A stretch of DNA of 64,000 bases from an uncultured Oscillospiraceae bacterium (GTDB lineage Bacteria; Bacillota; Clostridia; Oscillospirales; Acutalibacteraceae). Under the pieces are notes generated by a model, which was given only the letters and a program-made list of their open reading frames with translations, was not told where the DNA came from and made no database searches. Positions 17,178 through 25,783 of the stretch are shown piece by piece. The translations under genes were made by a program, and so were the position numbers. Position 1 is the first letter of the stretch. Every line of letters starts with the position of its first letter. Where the stretch lies: NCBI GenBank assembly GCA_949293315.1, contig CASFCH010000009.1, forward strand, positions 150,427 through 214,426, in the 5' to 3' direction.

Positions 17178-17908
17178 CACAGCGGGAGCATGACCTCCGT
17201 GGCAAAGACGTCGCCCTCATCCTGCCGGTTGATAAATCCGCCGTATTTTTTGACGACTGTGTCCATGCGTTTCAGGCCGAATCCGTGCCCGGCCCCCTTG
17301 GTGCTGGCATAGTCCCCGCGGCCGCGTTTATTGATCTTGCCGCCGACGGAGTTGCTCACGGAGATGTACAGCTGCCCCTTGAACACCCCGATATACACCC
17401 GGATAAAGCGCTCCCCGGCGTCCGGGCACTCCATCGTGGCTTCAATGGCGTTGTCGATCAGATTCCCGATGATCACGCACAGGTCCGTCTGGCTGACGGT
17501 GAGCTGCTCCGGCACGCTTGCACTGGCGTTGACATCGATATTTTTATTCTTCGCGAGCGTCAGCTTGCTGTTTAAGATGGCGTCCACCATCACATTGCCC
17601 GTCTTGATGACGGTATCAATCTCCATCAGATCCGCGTTTAAGGTGTTCAGGTAGTCGTCCAGCAGATCGTAGTTCCTGTTTTGCAGGTGGACTTTCATGG
17701 TCTGCAAATGATTTTTGTAGTCGTGCCGCCATCCGCGGACCTGGCGGTACATGTTTTCAACTTCCTCGTAGTGCCGATCGAGTAATTCGCGTTGGTAATC
17801 ATCGAGCCGTTTGTCCGCATAGCGCCGCATCAGGTGCCGCACCAGAAAGACGGCGCACGCGGCGAGCGCGATCAGTGTTGCCGCCGCAATAGGGATCCAT
17901 AGTTTCAT
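17177..17908 (-). CDS. GHKL sensor histidine kinase with minimal sensor
   Basis: 243 residues. A single N-terminal membrane helix (about residues 5-25) is followed by a coiled region, the phosphoacceptor motif RHDYKNH and an AgrC/LytS-type ATPase with NLIDNAIEA and GHGFGLKRM. It lacks the five- to seven-helix sensor of AgrC or ComD, so it may sense through a partner such as the ABC exporter next door (inference). Its ATG overlaps the regulator stop codon in an ATGA arrangement. Confidence 0.9.
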   Translation of the reverse strand: MKLWIPIAAATLIALAACAVFLVRHLMRRYADKRLDDYQRELLDRHYEEVENMYRQVRGWRHDYKNHLQTMKVHLQNRNYDLLDDYLNTLNADLMEIDTVIKTGNVMVDAILNSKLTLAKNKNIDVNASASVPEQLTVSQTDLCVIIGNLIDNAIEATMECPDAGERFIRVYIGVFKGQLYISVSNSVGGKINKRGRGDYASTKGAGHGFGLKRMDTVVKKYGGFINRQDEGDVFATEVMLPL

Positions 17909-18624
17909 GATCGATCACCGCCGCTTTTATAGAATGTGATAAACGCCCGGTTCACATCGCCGTACAGCCGCCGGCTGACGGGAACCACCCTGCCGCTGTC
18001 GAGCGTGATCTCATATTTCCCGATGCGCCGCACGGCGCGCAGGTTGACCACATAGGAGCGGTGGCACTTGATAAAATGGCCGGCGGGCAATGCGGAGACA
18101 GCCTCCCCAAAGGATACGGGCAGCTGAAAGTCGCCGCCCGCGCAGGCGAGGATCGTATCGTGCGAGCGCGCCTCGAGATACTCCACCTCATGCTCCGGCA
18201 CGGCGACCGTCTCGTCCCCCTTGCCCTTGAACAGGAGCTTTTTCTCTTGTGTTCCCACGCGCGACAGCGCCCGGTCCAGCACTTCGAACAGTTTGGGTTC
18301 CGCCACCGGCTTTAGCAGATAGTGGATGGCGTCCACATCGTAGCCCTGCGCCATCTGATCCGCAATACCGGTGATAAAAATAATCCCGATATCGTCATTG
18401 CGGCGGCGCAGCTCCGCAGCCAGCTCCATGCCGCTCTGCCCCGGCATCTGGATATCTAAAAGGGCGAGGTCGTACCGCTCTGTTTCATACTCCATCCATA
18501 GGGCGTTCGCGCTCTGAAAGGCGGAGACGCTGCAGTCGATTTTTCGTTTTTCTCCCCAATTTTTGACGCACGCGCACAGGAAATCGAGCTGTGCCTGCTC
18601 GTCATCACAGATTGCAATGTTCAT
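17905..18624 (-). CDS. LytTR-family response regulator
   Basis: 239 residues. The receiver domain (residues 1-120) has the acidic pair DDE, phospho-acceptor Asp in ALLDIQMPG and the conserved Lys in LLKP. The C-terminal LytTR DNA-binding domain (about 135-235) includes SFGEAVSALP, FIKCHRSYVVNL and SRR. ATG 18624 is preferred over 18633 because AGGA lies 8 nt before it. It is first gene of the two-component operon. The tandem box at 17148-17177 is a likely target. Confidence 0.93.
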   Translation of the reverse strand: MNIAICDDEQAQLDFLCACVKNWGEKRKIDCSVSAFQSANALWMEYETERYDLALLDIQMPGQSGMELAAELRRRNDDIGIIFITGIADQMAQGYDVDAIHYLLKPVAEPKLFEVLDRALSRVGTQEKKLLFKGKGDETVAVPEHEVEYLEARSHDTILACAGGDFQLPVSFGEAVSALPAGHFIKCHRSYVVNLRAVRRIGKYEITLDSGRVVPVSRRLYGDVNRAFITFYKSGGDRS

Positions 18625-18656
18625 AAAAAACATCCTGTAAAAATATATTTGAATTT

Positions 18657-18685
18657 ATTGTAACATAACTGCCGCCGATTTTCCA
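18657..18685 (-). promoter_or_regulatory. Promoter of the LytTR two-component operon
   Basis: Minus strand: extended -10 TGTTACAAT (hexamer 18662-18657) with a weak TGGAAA 17 bp upstream (18685-18680). Confidence 0.5.
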
Positions 18686-18711
18686 CAGTCGTTCGGGAGT
18701 GGAAATACAGA

Positions 18712-18741
18712 AAAGGCCGGGAACCGCAGTTCCCGGCCTTT
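18712..18741 (-). terminator. Terminator of the small heat-shock gene
   Basis: A 13-bp stem AAAGGCCGGGAAC/GTTCCCGGCCTTT, with TTTTC-like T-rich sequence on the minus side. It lies about 65 bp past the hsp20 stop. Confidence 0.75.
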
Positions 18742-18804
18742 CGGCTATGCATGTTTCAGCTTCGCCTTGAGTTTTTGCAGGAAGCTCTTGTGCTCCCGTT
18801 CTTT

Positions 18805-19230
18805 TCAATTGATGTCGATGTGTGTGCCCTGGGGCGCCTGCGGCTCCTTTTTGGGCATCACCAGCTCCAGGATGCCGTTGTTATAAGAGGCGCTGATCTG
18901 ATCTGTGTTCACACCGGACACATTGAAGGAGCGGACATACGAACCATACGAGCGCTCGCGGCGGATAAATTCGCCCTTGTCGTTCTTCTCGTCGTTTTGC
19001 GAGTTGTGCTCCGCTTTGATCGTCAGGATATCATCGTTGATGTCGATGGAGATATCCCCCTTCTCAAATCCGGGCATCTCCGCCTGCAGGACGTAATTCT
19101 TGCCCTTATCGATAATGTCCGTACGGCCGCCGCCAAAGCTGCTCAAGCCGTTAAAAGCATTGCCGAAGAAGGAGTCAAAGAAGCGTTCCATACTGTTATT
19201 GCTGTGTTCAAAAGGCATCATGTCAAACAT
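18805..19230 (-). CDS. Small heat-shock protein, Hsp20/alpha-crystallin family
   Basis: 141 residues. ATP-independent holdase chaperone that keeps unfolding proteins soluble. The alpha-crystallin domain (about residues 35-130) shows the VLQAEMPGFEKGDISIDI strand pair and the conserved GILELVMPK end. AGGAGG lies 8 nt before the ATG. A CIRCE box stands 156 bp upstream, so HrcA repression is expected. A -10 TATACT sits between the box and the gene. Confidence 0.92.
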   Translation of the reverse strand: MFDMMPFEHSNNSMERFFDSFFGNAFNGLSSFGGGRTDIIDKGKNYVLQAEMPGFEKGDISIDINDDILTIKAEHNSQNDEKNDKGEFIRRERSYGSYVRSFNVSGVNTDQISASYNNGILELVMPKKEPQAPQGTHIDIN

Positions 19231-19385
19231 AATTAAAACCTCCTAAAAGTTATGTTATATATTTTCGGGCTTTGGGGGACTTCCGGAGGGAGAACCTCTT
19301 TCTGTCTTTCCCTGACCTTCTGACTATAAGTATACTCAGGATTTATGAAAAAAGATCAGATGGAAAATGAATAATATGTAAAGAA

Positions 19386-19412
19386 TTAGCACTCAATTAT
19401 TTTGAGTGCTAA
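19386..19412. promoter_or_regulatory. CIRCE element (HrcA operator)
   Basis: TTAGCACTC-N9-GAGTGCTAA, a perfect match to the CIRCE consensus. It lies upstream of hsp20 (minus strand) and 13 bp past the stop codon of the gene ending at 19426. A possible hsp20 -10 (TATACT) lies about 50 bp closer to the gene, so the box is a little farther from the promoter than usual. Confidence 0.95.
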
Positions 19413-19425
19413 TTTTCGCTTTGCG

Positions 19426-20172
19426 TTATTGTTGTATATGGTCGGCCCTGTGGAAATCACTGTTGCAGCGCCGCTCCGGCCTGAATTTGCAGTGGAATCC
19501 CCATGCCGCCAGCCCGATCCCAATAGCCAGAATGACAGAGCCGACGATAAACCCGATCCACTGTTTTTCTTTTTGCAGCTGATGATATGCCGGGTAGTCT
19601 GAAATGGATTGGAATGCATACGTGCACGATAAATCGGTGCTTTTAAACAGGTATTCACTGTTTTTGGCGCGTATCTGTTCAACTTTTTCTGTATAAAACT
19701 GATGCAGAGACGGGTTGAGCGCTTCCGTTGTGCCGCTGATAAAAGCGCAGATAGAAGTGGTAAAGCCTGCGTCAATGCCACGCGACTCATCAAACACCTG
19801 ATACCTTTGTTCAAAGGAGTCAGCGTGTTCCGCATTGACCTTCAGAGAAGCGAAGAAGATTGTACCGTCCGGTTCCGGCTGGGCAATCACATAATAATAT
19901 GCCCCAGACGGATCGTCCGCATAGCGGGAAAGTACCGCGATTTCATCCAGTGCATAGACGGAACGGTCCTCCGAGGACAGATGACCCAGACTATTTCCTG
20001 AGGCATCCATCGGGCGGGGGCTGTTCCGCGGGATAAACAGGAGAATGATAGAACCGGCAATTAAAAGGATAACAGACAAAATTCGTGCATTGAAGACCAG
20101 CCTGTTGTGATACATGTTGGTCATAAAAGGCTGATTCTCAGGAGCTGCTGATGACCATTCTCGCTTACGCAT
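19426..20172 (-). CDS. Two-helix membrane protein of unknown function
   Basis: 248 residues. One hydrophobic helix near residues 27-45 and another near 212-232 flank an extracytoplasmic domain of about 165 residues. The domain has no family motif I know; it contains YYYVIAQPEPDG and a single Cys in TSICAF. The start ATG 20172 overlaps the end of the GrpB-family gene by 8 nt, so they are coupled. Long in-frame sequence upstream of 20172 lacks coding character. Confidence 0.65.
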   Translation of the reverse strand: MRKREWSSAAPENQPFMTNMYHNRLVFNARILSVILLIAGSIILLFIPRNSPRPMDASGNSLGHLSSEDRSVYALDEIAVLSRYADDPSGAYYYVIAQPEPDGTIFFASLKVNAEHADSFEQRYQVFDESRGIDAGFTTSICAFISGTTEALNPSLHQFYTEKVEQIRAKNSEYLFKSTDLSCTYAFQSISDYPAYHQLQKEKQWIGFIVGSVILAIGIGLAAWGFHCKFRPERRCNSDFHRADHIQQ

Positions 20173-20734
20173 GATTTTTCCCCCCGTCTCCACGCAGGCG
20201 TACAGTGAGTTGCTTTTGCCGCTCATACCAGTGCAGCGCGACCTGCTCCAGCGATTGGACAAACGGGGCTTTGCCGTCGCAGTAGCCGTCGATGTCCTCC
20301 GGATAGCGGGCGGCCAGTTTGCCTTTGAGTTCGCCGTAGGCGGCGGCCGCCTGCGGATGGCTGCGCAGATAGTCTCGGAATGCCAGATGGCGGCGGATCT
20401 CCTCTTCACTCTGTGTGGAAAAGAGGTGGATCTGATGGGTGCGGTCATCTCCGCCTTTGCGGTAATACCGGCGGCCCGGGATACCGAACTCGCCCAGGCA
20501 TTCATAGCCCAGCGCTTCGAATTGCCCATTCAGCGCATCGACCGGCGCCAATTCCCGAACTACGGGCAGGATATCGATGATTGGTTTGGCCTTGAGCCCC
20601 GGGACAGCCGTACTGCCGATGTGATGGATTGCCACGGCGTTGTCCCCGAGGATCGCGCGGATTTTCTCCGCCTCCTGCCGGAACAGCTGCGGCCATTGCG
20701 GATTATAATCGACTACACGGATATGTTGTGCCAT
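20165..20734 (-). CDS. GrpB/UPF0157 family protein (nucleotidyltransferase fold)
   Basis: 189 residues. Family signature: VVDYNPQWPQLF at the N-terminus, HHIGSTAVPGLKAKPIIDILPVV (GS-(x)n-D-x-D-like nucleotidyltransferase core) near residues 35-60, then RTHQIHLF and an LAFRDYLRSHP helix. The biochemical role is not established. ATG 20734 follows AAAGGAG with 8 nt spacing. It is coupled to the membrane protein gene downstream. Confidence 0.85.
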   Translation of the reverse strand: MAQHIRVVDYNPQWPQLFRQEAEKIRAILGDNAVAIHHIGSTAVPGLKAKPIIDILPVVRELAPVDALNGQFEALGYECLGEFGIPGRRYYRKGGDDRTHQIHLFSTQSEEEIRRHLAFRDYLRSHPQAAAAYGELKGKLAARYPEDIDGYCDGKAPFVQSLEQVALHWYERQKQLTVRLRGDGGKNHA

Positions 20735-20817
20735 GATCGCGACTCCTTTCACGTTGTCGATCCTTCCGATTGAACATAAGAACAAGCATGGAAATGCAGG
20801 TTTCCACAATTTTGAAT

Positions 20818-21567
20818 TTAAATTTTTATACAACGCGTTGCAATATAAGAGGGGATATTATATTCATGTAAAAGCCCCTCTCCGTCGGTGTCTTCGTACA
20901 AATGGGTTAATTGAAATCCAGCCCGTAACTGCCCCCCGATTTGCTCCTCGATGGTATGTGAAAATTGAATCCCTAAATTATTTTTGACGCACTCCTTGTA
21001 CAGTTTCGGATCTGCCAGAGGATTGAACGGCAACGGATGTCTTATTTTTCCTTTCCGATTGTCAAAGGCGTAATCAATTCCAATATCATATCCGCCAAGA
21101 AATATGCCATTCTTTTTTAAGACACGATAACATTCTTGAAAAACCGGCTCAACCTTTTCAATATAGGAATTGGATACTGGATGGAAGATGATATCAAAGG
21201 TCTCGTCCGGGAATGGTAATTTTTGAGTCATATCTGCCTGTATGATCTCCACATGGTAATTTTCCCGTTGCGCAACCATATGTTCACTCTCGCACTGCTT
21301 AGATGAATAGTCCAAAACCGTGCACTGTGCCCCCAACGCGTTGAAAATCGGAATTTGCTGCCCGCCACCGCTGGCCAGTCCCAACAGCTTTTTTCCTTTT
21401 AAATCGCCGAACCATTCATGAGGAACAAATTTTGTCGGAGTCAAACATACATTCCAATTACCCTCTAAGGCCCGTTGGTACGCTTCGTGGGAAATAAGCT
21501 GCCCATATTTCCATCCTTCCGAGCACCATTTATCTATTATTTTAGAATTTTCTTTTTGGTAGTCCAT
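20818..21567 (-). CDS. Class I SAM-dependent methyltransferase
   Basis: 249 residues. The SAM-binding motif I appears as LLGLASGGGQQ, followed by CTVLDYSSKQ (acidic loop), QADMTQKLPF and the motif IV FDIIFHPVSNSYIEK. The substrate is not evident. ATG 21567 is chosen because GGGAGGA precedes it by about 7 nt; the ATG two codons upstream is too close to that site. The gene is AT-rich compared with its neighbours and stands alone. Confidence 0.82.
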   Translation of the reverse strand: MDYQKENSKIIDKWCSEGWKYGQLISHEAYQRALEGNWNVCLTPTKFVPHEWFGDLKGKKLLGLASGGGQQIPIFNALGAQCTVLDYSSKQCESEHMVAQRENYHVEIIQADMTQKLPFPDETFDIIFHPVSNSYIEKVEPVFQECYRVLKKNGIFLGGYDIGIDYAFDNRKGKIRHPLPFNPLADPKLYKECVKNNLGIQFSHTIEEQIGGQLRAGFQLTHLYEDTDGEGLLHEYNIPSYIATRCIKI

Positions 21568-22018
21568 ATTCATTCCTCCCATAATACACGGATGATGACC
21601 GTTTCCTGATAAGGGCTGTCCCACTTGAAACAGTTTAATGATAGCTATGCGTACAGTCAGCAGCAAATGACAGTGACAGTCCGAAAAAATAGCAGTTTTA
21701 ACTTTTGTTCCCAATATTGCATTTTATTGCGACATATCATCAACCGTACAGGCTGATTTGTGCACCTATCTCGTATCAAGCGTGTTTATTTTATTATACC
21801 ACAGTACGGCGCAAAAAGAGAATACAAATCGTTTTGCTGTACGCAGGATTTTGCAGGGGACCATCATGATATCTGCCTGGGAAAATTTTCTCTGTCGCAC
21901 CGCTCATTTTTATAGTGGCGGAGGCTGTAGCACTGTCCGACACCTCTCTCTTTACTGAAAAGCGAAAAGCAGAAAAGGATATCCGCTCTCTCTGTTTGCG
22001 GGAGAACGGATATCCTTA
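21568..22018. other. Intergenic region upstream of the methyltransferase gene
   Basis: 450 bp without a convincing gene; the plus-strand 66-codon frame at 21758-21958 has no recognised content. It presumably holds the methyltransferase promoter. It ends in the MATE gene terminator at 21975-22017. Confidence 0.5.
21975..22017 (-). terminator. Terminator of the MarR-MATE operon
   Basis: AAGGATATCCG (21975-21985) pairs with CGGATATCCTT (22007-22017), and GAGAG-type pairs extend the stem inward. T-rich sequence follows on the minus strand. It abuts the MATE stop codon at 22019. Confidence 0.82.
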
Positions 22019-23362
22019 TTATTGCATTTTCTGACGCATCTCGCGGCGGAACCGGATCAGGATAACCGCCGCGAGCGCTGCCGCAAGAACGGCCGATAGG
22101 GTGGAGTTGAGCCAGATACCGGTCAGGCCCAGCGGCCAGAGCACAGCGAGCAGCAGCACGGGGAATACGAGCGCTGTGGATACGGATATGACCGATGCCG
22201 GCAACGGTTTTTCCACGGCGGTCATGTAGCTCTGGGTGGCAAAGGAGAACCAGCGCGTCAGGTACGTGAGGCTAAACAGCCGCATGGCGAAAGCGCCCAT
22301 TTCGATTAAGGCGGCATCTTCCGATCCGATAAACAATCCCACGATCTGGGACGGAAAGACCAGCGCGCATAGGGACAGTGAGATAGAGATGACCGCTCCG
22401 GCCGCAAAGCAGCATTTTTCAATGGCCTTGACCCGGGTATATTTCCGAGCGCCCCAGTTGTAGCCAACCGCGGGCTGGAGGGAGTCGCACACGCCGTACA
22501 GCATCGGTTGGACGATTTCACCCGCGTACATCAATACACCGTAGACGGAGACAGCGCTCTCGCCGCCCAATCGGATCAGCGCCATATTCATTACAATCGC
22601 CGTGATGCGTCCGGCGATATTGTTCAAAAAGTTTGGCACACCGCAGGCGAGGATCTGACGGACCATCGGTACGGTAAAATGCGGCCGGCACAGGCGCAGC
22701 AGCAGCTTGCCGCGGGCGAAGGGATAGAACGCGATCAGCGCGCATACAAGCATCCCCAGGCAAGTCGCGAGCGCGGCCCCCCAGATGCCCCAGCGGAATA
22801 CATAGAGGAACGTGAACTCCAGCACGGCGGTTAAAACGGACATAAAGATGTTCAGCCACATGCTGGGGCGGATCTGGCCGCAGATGCGCAGGTAATTGTC
22901 CATTGCAAAAATGATCGTCGTCACCGGTGAGCAGACCGCATAGACGCGCATATACTGTACGGCCAGTGCGGCCAGTTCCCCCTCTGCCCCCAGTACGGTG
23001 AGGAGAGCGGGAGCAGAAACATACAGTACCGTTCCGATGGCAAATCCTGTTGCCACAATCATCAGGCAGGCGCAGGTGAAGATGTTGTTGGCCTGCGCGT
23101 TGTCTTTTTTACCCAGCGCAATGGAGATCGGCACGGCGGAACCGACGCCGATCAGATCCGCCAGGGAGAAGTTGATAACCACAAAGGGAAAGGCGAGGTT
23201 GATCGCCGCAAAACAAGTTTCCCCCAGGATCCGGCCCACAAAGACGCCGTCGAGCAGGCCGTAGAGGGAGGAGGCGAGCATACTGATCGCCCCGGGCAGC
23301 GCCGCAATAAAAAACAGCTTGACCGGCGGCGTATGGACAAACAGTTGATAGGAATTATTCAT
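22019..23362 (-). CDS. MATE-family multidrug/cation antiporter
   Basis: 447 residues with about 12 transmembrane helices in two related halves of six. It should expel drugs or toxins in exchange for Na+ or H+. Typical segments include PGAISMLASSLYGLLDGVFVGR near residue 20 and GVPNFLNNIAGRITAIVMN at the start of the second half. The start overlaps the end of the marR gene by 8 nt, so both come from the operator-promoter at 23854-23899. The substrate is probably what the MarR repressor senses. Confidence 0.92.
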   Translation of the reverse strand: MNNSYQLFVHTPPVKLFFIAALPGAISMLASSLYGLLDGVFVGRILGETCFAAINLAFPFVVINFSLADLIGVGSAVPISIALGKKDNAQANNIFTCACLMIVATGFAIGTVLYVSAPALLTVLGAEGELAALAVQYMRVYAVCSPVTTIIFAMDNYLRICGQIRPSMWLNIFMSVLTAVLEFTFLYVFRWGIWGAALATCLGMLVCALIAFYPFARGKLLLRLCRPHFTVPMVRQILACGVPNFLNNIAGRITAIVMNMALIRLGGESAVSVYGVLMYAGEIVQPMLYGVCDSLQPAVGYNWGARKYTRVKAIEKCCFAAGAVISISLSLCALVFPSQIVGLFIGSEDAALIEMGAFAMRLFSLTYLTRWFSFATQSYMTAVEKPLPASVISVSTALVFPVLLLAVLWPLGLTGIWLNSTLSAVLAAALAAVILIRFRREMRQKMQ

Positions 23363-23834
23363 GCTTCATTCTTTTCTCCGTCTTAGAATTTTCGGGAGTA
23401 GCCTGCTGAAAATGAATTTGCAGGTGATCCGCAAACTGCTCGGCGGCGGTGATGAATCCACTGCCTGCGGTGGCGATGGTCTCCGCCATGGCGCGCTCCT
23501 CCGCATCATAGATGGTTTGCAGCAGCCGCTGCGCATATTCCCGGCCGCTGTCCGTGAGGGAAATCTGCTTCTCCTTGGAGTGATCCGTGTGGAGCAGGGT
23601 GATGTATCCCTTGTCCACATACTCCCGCACGATTGTATTGATCGTGGTGCGCGGGATCAGCCACTCGTCGCTGATCTGCTTTTGAGAGTGCGGTTCGCCG
23701 TCGTCCAGCGCGTAAAACAGCGCCAAATGGTTCCCGTTTGTCCCCAACCGTTTGGCAAACAGGTCGTACAGGCCGTCGATTTTATTCTGCGCCGCAAAAA
23801 AACGGCGCAGCTCACGCCGGTAGGTTTGTGCCAT
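23355..23834 (-). CDS. MarR-family transcriptional regulator
   Basis: 159 residues. Winged-helix repressor with NHLALFYALDDGEPHSQKQISDEWLIPRTT (recognition region), VREYVDKGYI and the wing HSKEKQISLTDSGREY. AGGAGG lies 7 nt before ATG 23834. Its operon also encodes the MATE pump. The promoter carries a perfect inverted repeat, so autorepression with drug-induced release is very likely. Confidence 0.93.
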   Translation of the reverse strand: MAQTYRRELRRFFAAQNKIDGLYDLFAKRLGTNGNHLALFYALDDGEPHSQKQISDEWLIPRTTINTIVREYVDKGYITLLHTDHSKEKQISLTDSGREYAQRLLQTIYDAEERAMAETIATAGSGFITAAEQFADHLQIHFQQATPENSKTEKRMKHE

Positions 23835-23853
23835 AGGGGTGCCTCCTGAATAT

Positions 23854-23899
23854 AATCCGAATTCGTATTTTATTATAGTACGAATTCGGATTTTGTCAA
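23854..23899 (-). promoter_or_regulatory. MarR-MATE promoter with palindromic operator
   Basis: TTGACA (23899-23894), 16 bp, TATAAT (23877-23872) on the minus strand. A perfect 14-bp inverted repeat, AATCCGAATTCGTA (23854-23867) and TACGAATTCGGATT (23879-23892), frames the -10 box. Binding would block RNA polymerase, the usual MarR design. Confidence 0.88.
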
Positions 23900-23952
23900 T
23901 GGGGGAATATGTCAGATGCCCGGATACGAACTCGGAACAGCGGAACAAAAAA

Positions 23953-23972
23953 GGGACGGCCCGGGCCGTCCC
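23953..23972 (-). terminator. Terminator of the multidrug ABC operon
   Basis: The 20-bp perfect palindrome GGGACGGCCCGGGCCGTCCC, with TTTTTT on the minus strand (23952-23946). It follows the ABC gene that ends at 23996. Confidence 0.85.
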
Positions 23973-23995
23973 CTATGGTTTTTATGCGGTTCTCT

Positions 23996-25783
23996 TCAGA
24001 CTTTGCCCGCCGTCTCCTCAAACTGGCTGCGGTAGAGCGCGGCGTAGGCGCCGTTTTTGGCGAGCAGTTCCTCGTGCGTGCCCTGTTCCAGCACGCGGCC
24101 CGCGTCCATCATCAGGATGACGTCCGCCTCCCGGATCGTGGACAGGCGGTGGGCCACCACAAAGCTGGTGCGGCCCTGCATCATCTTGTCGAAAGCGCGC
24201 TGCACCCGGCGCTCCGTGAGGGTGTCGATATTGCTCGTCGCCTCATCCAAAATCAGGATCGGCGGGGAGACGAGCATCACGCGCGCGATGGAGATCAGCT
24301 GCCGCTGCCCCTGGGAGAGGCGGGCGGCGTCGCCGTAGAGCATGGTGTCATATCCATTTTCAAGCCGCTTGATAAAGGAGTGCGCGTGCGCAGACTTTGC
24401 GGCCGCGATGATCTCCTCGTCCGTGGCGTCCGGCTTGCCGTAGGCGATATTCTCACGGACGGTCCCGGTAAAGATCCACGTGTCCTGAAGCACCATGCCG
24501 AACACGGCGCGCAGGCTGTCCCGCGTCGTGCGGGCGATATCCTGCCCGTCGATCAGGATCCTTCCGGCGTCCACGTCATAAAAGCGCATGAGCAGGTTGA
24601 TCAGCGTCGTCTTGCCGCAACCCGTCTTGCCGACGATCGCCACGCGTTCGCCCTCGTGCACATTCAAATTGATATCCTGGATCAGCGGCCGTTCCGGATC
24701 GTAGGAGAAGTACACATGCTCCAGCCGGACGTCGCCCCGCTTCATCTGAAGGGGGGGCAGGGCGCTGTCGCCGGACTCGGGCTGTTCGTCGAGCGTATCA
24801 AAGATGCGCACGGCGCTGGCATAGGCGTTCTGTATCTCCGTGACCACGCCGGTGATCTCATTGAACGGCTTGGCATACTGGTTGGCGAAGAGGATGAAGG
24901 AGGACAGCTCCCCCACGGTGATCGCCCACATGCCGCCTCCCGCGTGGACGGCCAGCAGTCCGCCGCACGCCGCCACGGCCGCCGTCACGATCGCGTTGAT
25001 AAACCGGGTGCCCGGATTGGTGATAGAGGAGTAGAACTGCGCCTTCCAGCCGCAGTTGTACAGCCGCTGATTGATCTCCTCAAAGGTGTCCTGAGCGTTT
25101 TTCTCCGCACAGAAGGCGCGGGTCAGCCGCTGGTTGACGATGCGCTCCTCCGCGAAGGCGCCGATTTCACCGCGCAGCTCGGCCTGCTCCCGGAACTTGC
25201 CGCCCGTCTTCCTGGCGATCAGATAGGACACGAGCAGGGAGATCGGCGTCAGACAGACCACAACGAGCGCGAGCGGGACGTTTAGGCTGAACATGAAGAT
25301 CAGCGTCATGACCACGGTCACGATCCCGTTGAACAGCTGGGTGAAAAAGTGCATGATCCCGTCGCTGATCAGGTCCATATCCGTCACCACGCGGTTGATC
25401 GTATCACCGCGCTCTCCGGCGTCGAGCGTTTTGAGCGGCAGGCGGTTGAGGTGCGCGAATACCGCTTTCCGCATATCGCGCACCGTGCGGTAAGTCACGG
25501 CGTTTGTCAGGATGCCCATCAGATACTGGAACAGGGCGCTCAGCCCGATCACCGCCACCAGCGCGGTCAGATACTGCGCTACCGGCCCGAACTGCACGGC
25601 GTCTGGGCCCACCAGATAGTCGATCGCATGGCCGACCATGACCGGCGCGAGCAGCGAGAGGGAGACGCCGATCACACAGGCGATCAGCGCGGGGATCAGG
25701 AACTTTTGATAGGGGGATATAAAGCGCAGCAGGCGGCGAAGAATCCCCTTTTTCCGCGCGGGGGGCGCTGTTTTTTTACGCAT
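23996..25783 (-). CDS. Multidrug ABC exporter subunit with canonical ATPase
   Basis: 595 residues with an N-terminal six-helix domain and C-terminal ATPase. Walker A is VGKTGCGKTT, the signature is the altered LSQGQRQ, and Walker B ILILDEATS keeps the catalytic Glu. ATG 25783 overlaps the upstream gene's end by 8 nt (CATGCGTAA), so the pair is coupled. The composition (canonical Walker B with LSQGQ signature) matches the TM288/LmrD/BmrD-type half of heterodimeric drug exporters. Confidence 0.93.
   Translation of the reverse strand: MRKKTAPPARKKGILRRLLRFISPYQKFLIPALIACVIGVSLSLLAPVMVGHAIDYLVGPDAVQFGPVAQYLTALVAVIGLSALFQYLMGILTNAVTYRTVRDMRKAVFAHLNRLPLKTLDAGERGDTINRVVTDMDLISDGIMHFFTQLFNGIVTVVMTLIFMFSLNVPLALVVVCLTPISLLVSYLIARKTGGKFREQAELRGEIGAFAEERIVNQRLTRAFCAEKNAQDTFEEINQRLYNCGWKAQFYSSITNPGTRFINAIVTAAVAACGGLLAVHAGGGMWAITVGELSSFILFANQYAKPFNEITGVVTEIQNAYASAVRIFDTLDEQPESGDSALPPLQMKRGDVRLEHVYFSYDPERPLIQDINLNVHEGERVAIVGKTGCGKTTLINLLMRFYDVDAGRILIDGQDIARTTRDSLRAVFGMVLQDTWIFTGTVRENIAYGKPDATDEEIIAAAKSAHAHSFIKRLENGYDTMLYGDAARLSQGQRQLISIARVMLVSPPILILDEATSNIDTLTERRVQRAFDKMMQGRTSFVVAHRLSTIREADVILMMDAGRVLEQGTHEELLAKNGAYAALYRSQFEETAGKV

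Noticed and set aside
23909..25285. A 458-codon plus-strand frame
   Set aside because: Antisense to the multidrug ABC subunit; no coding features of its own.
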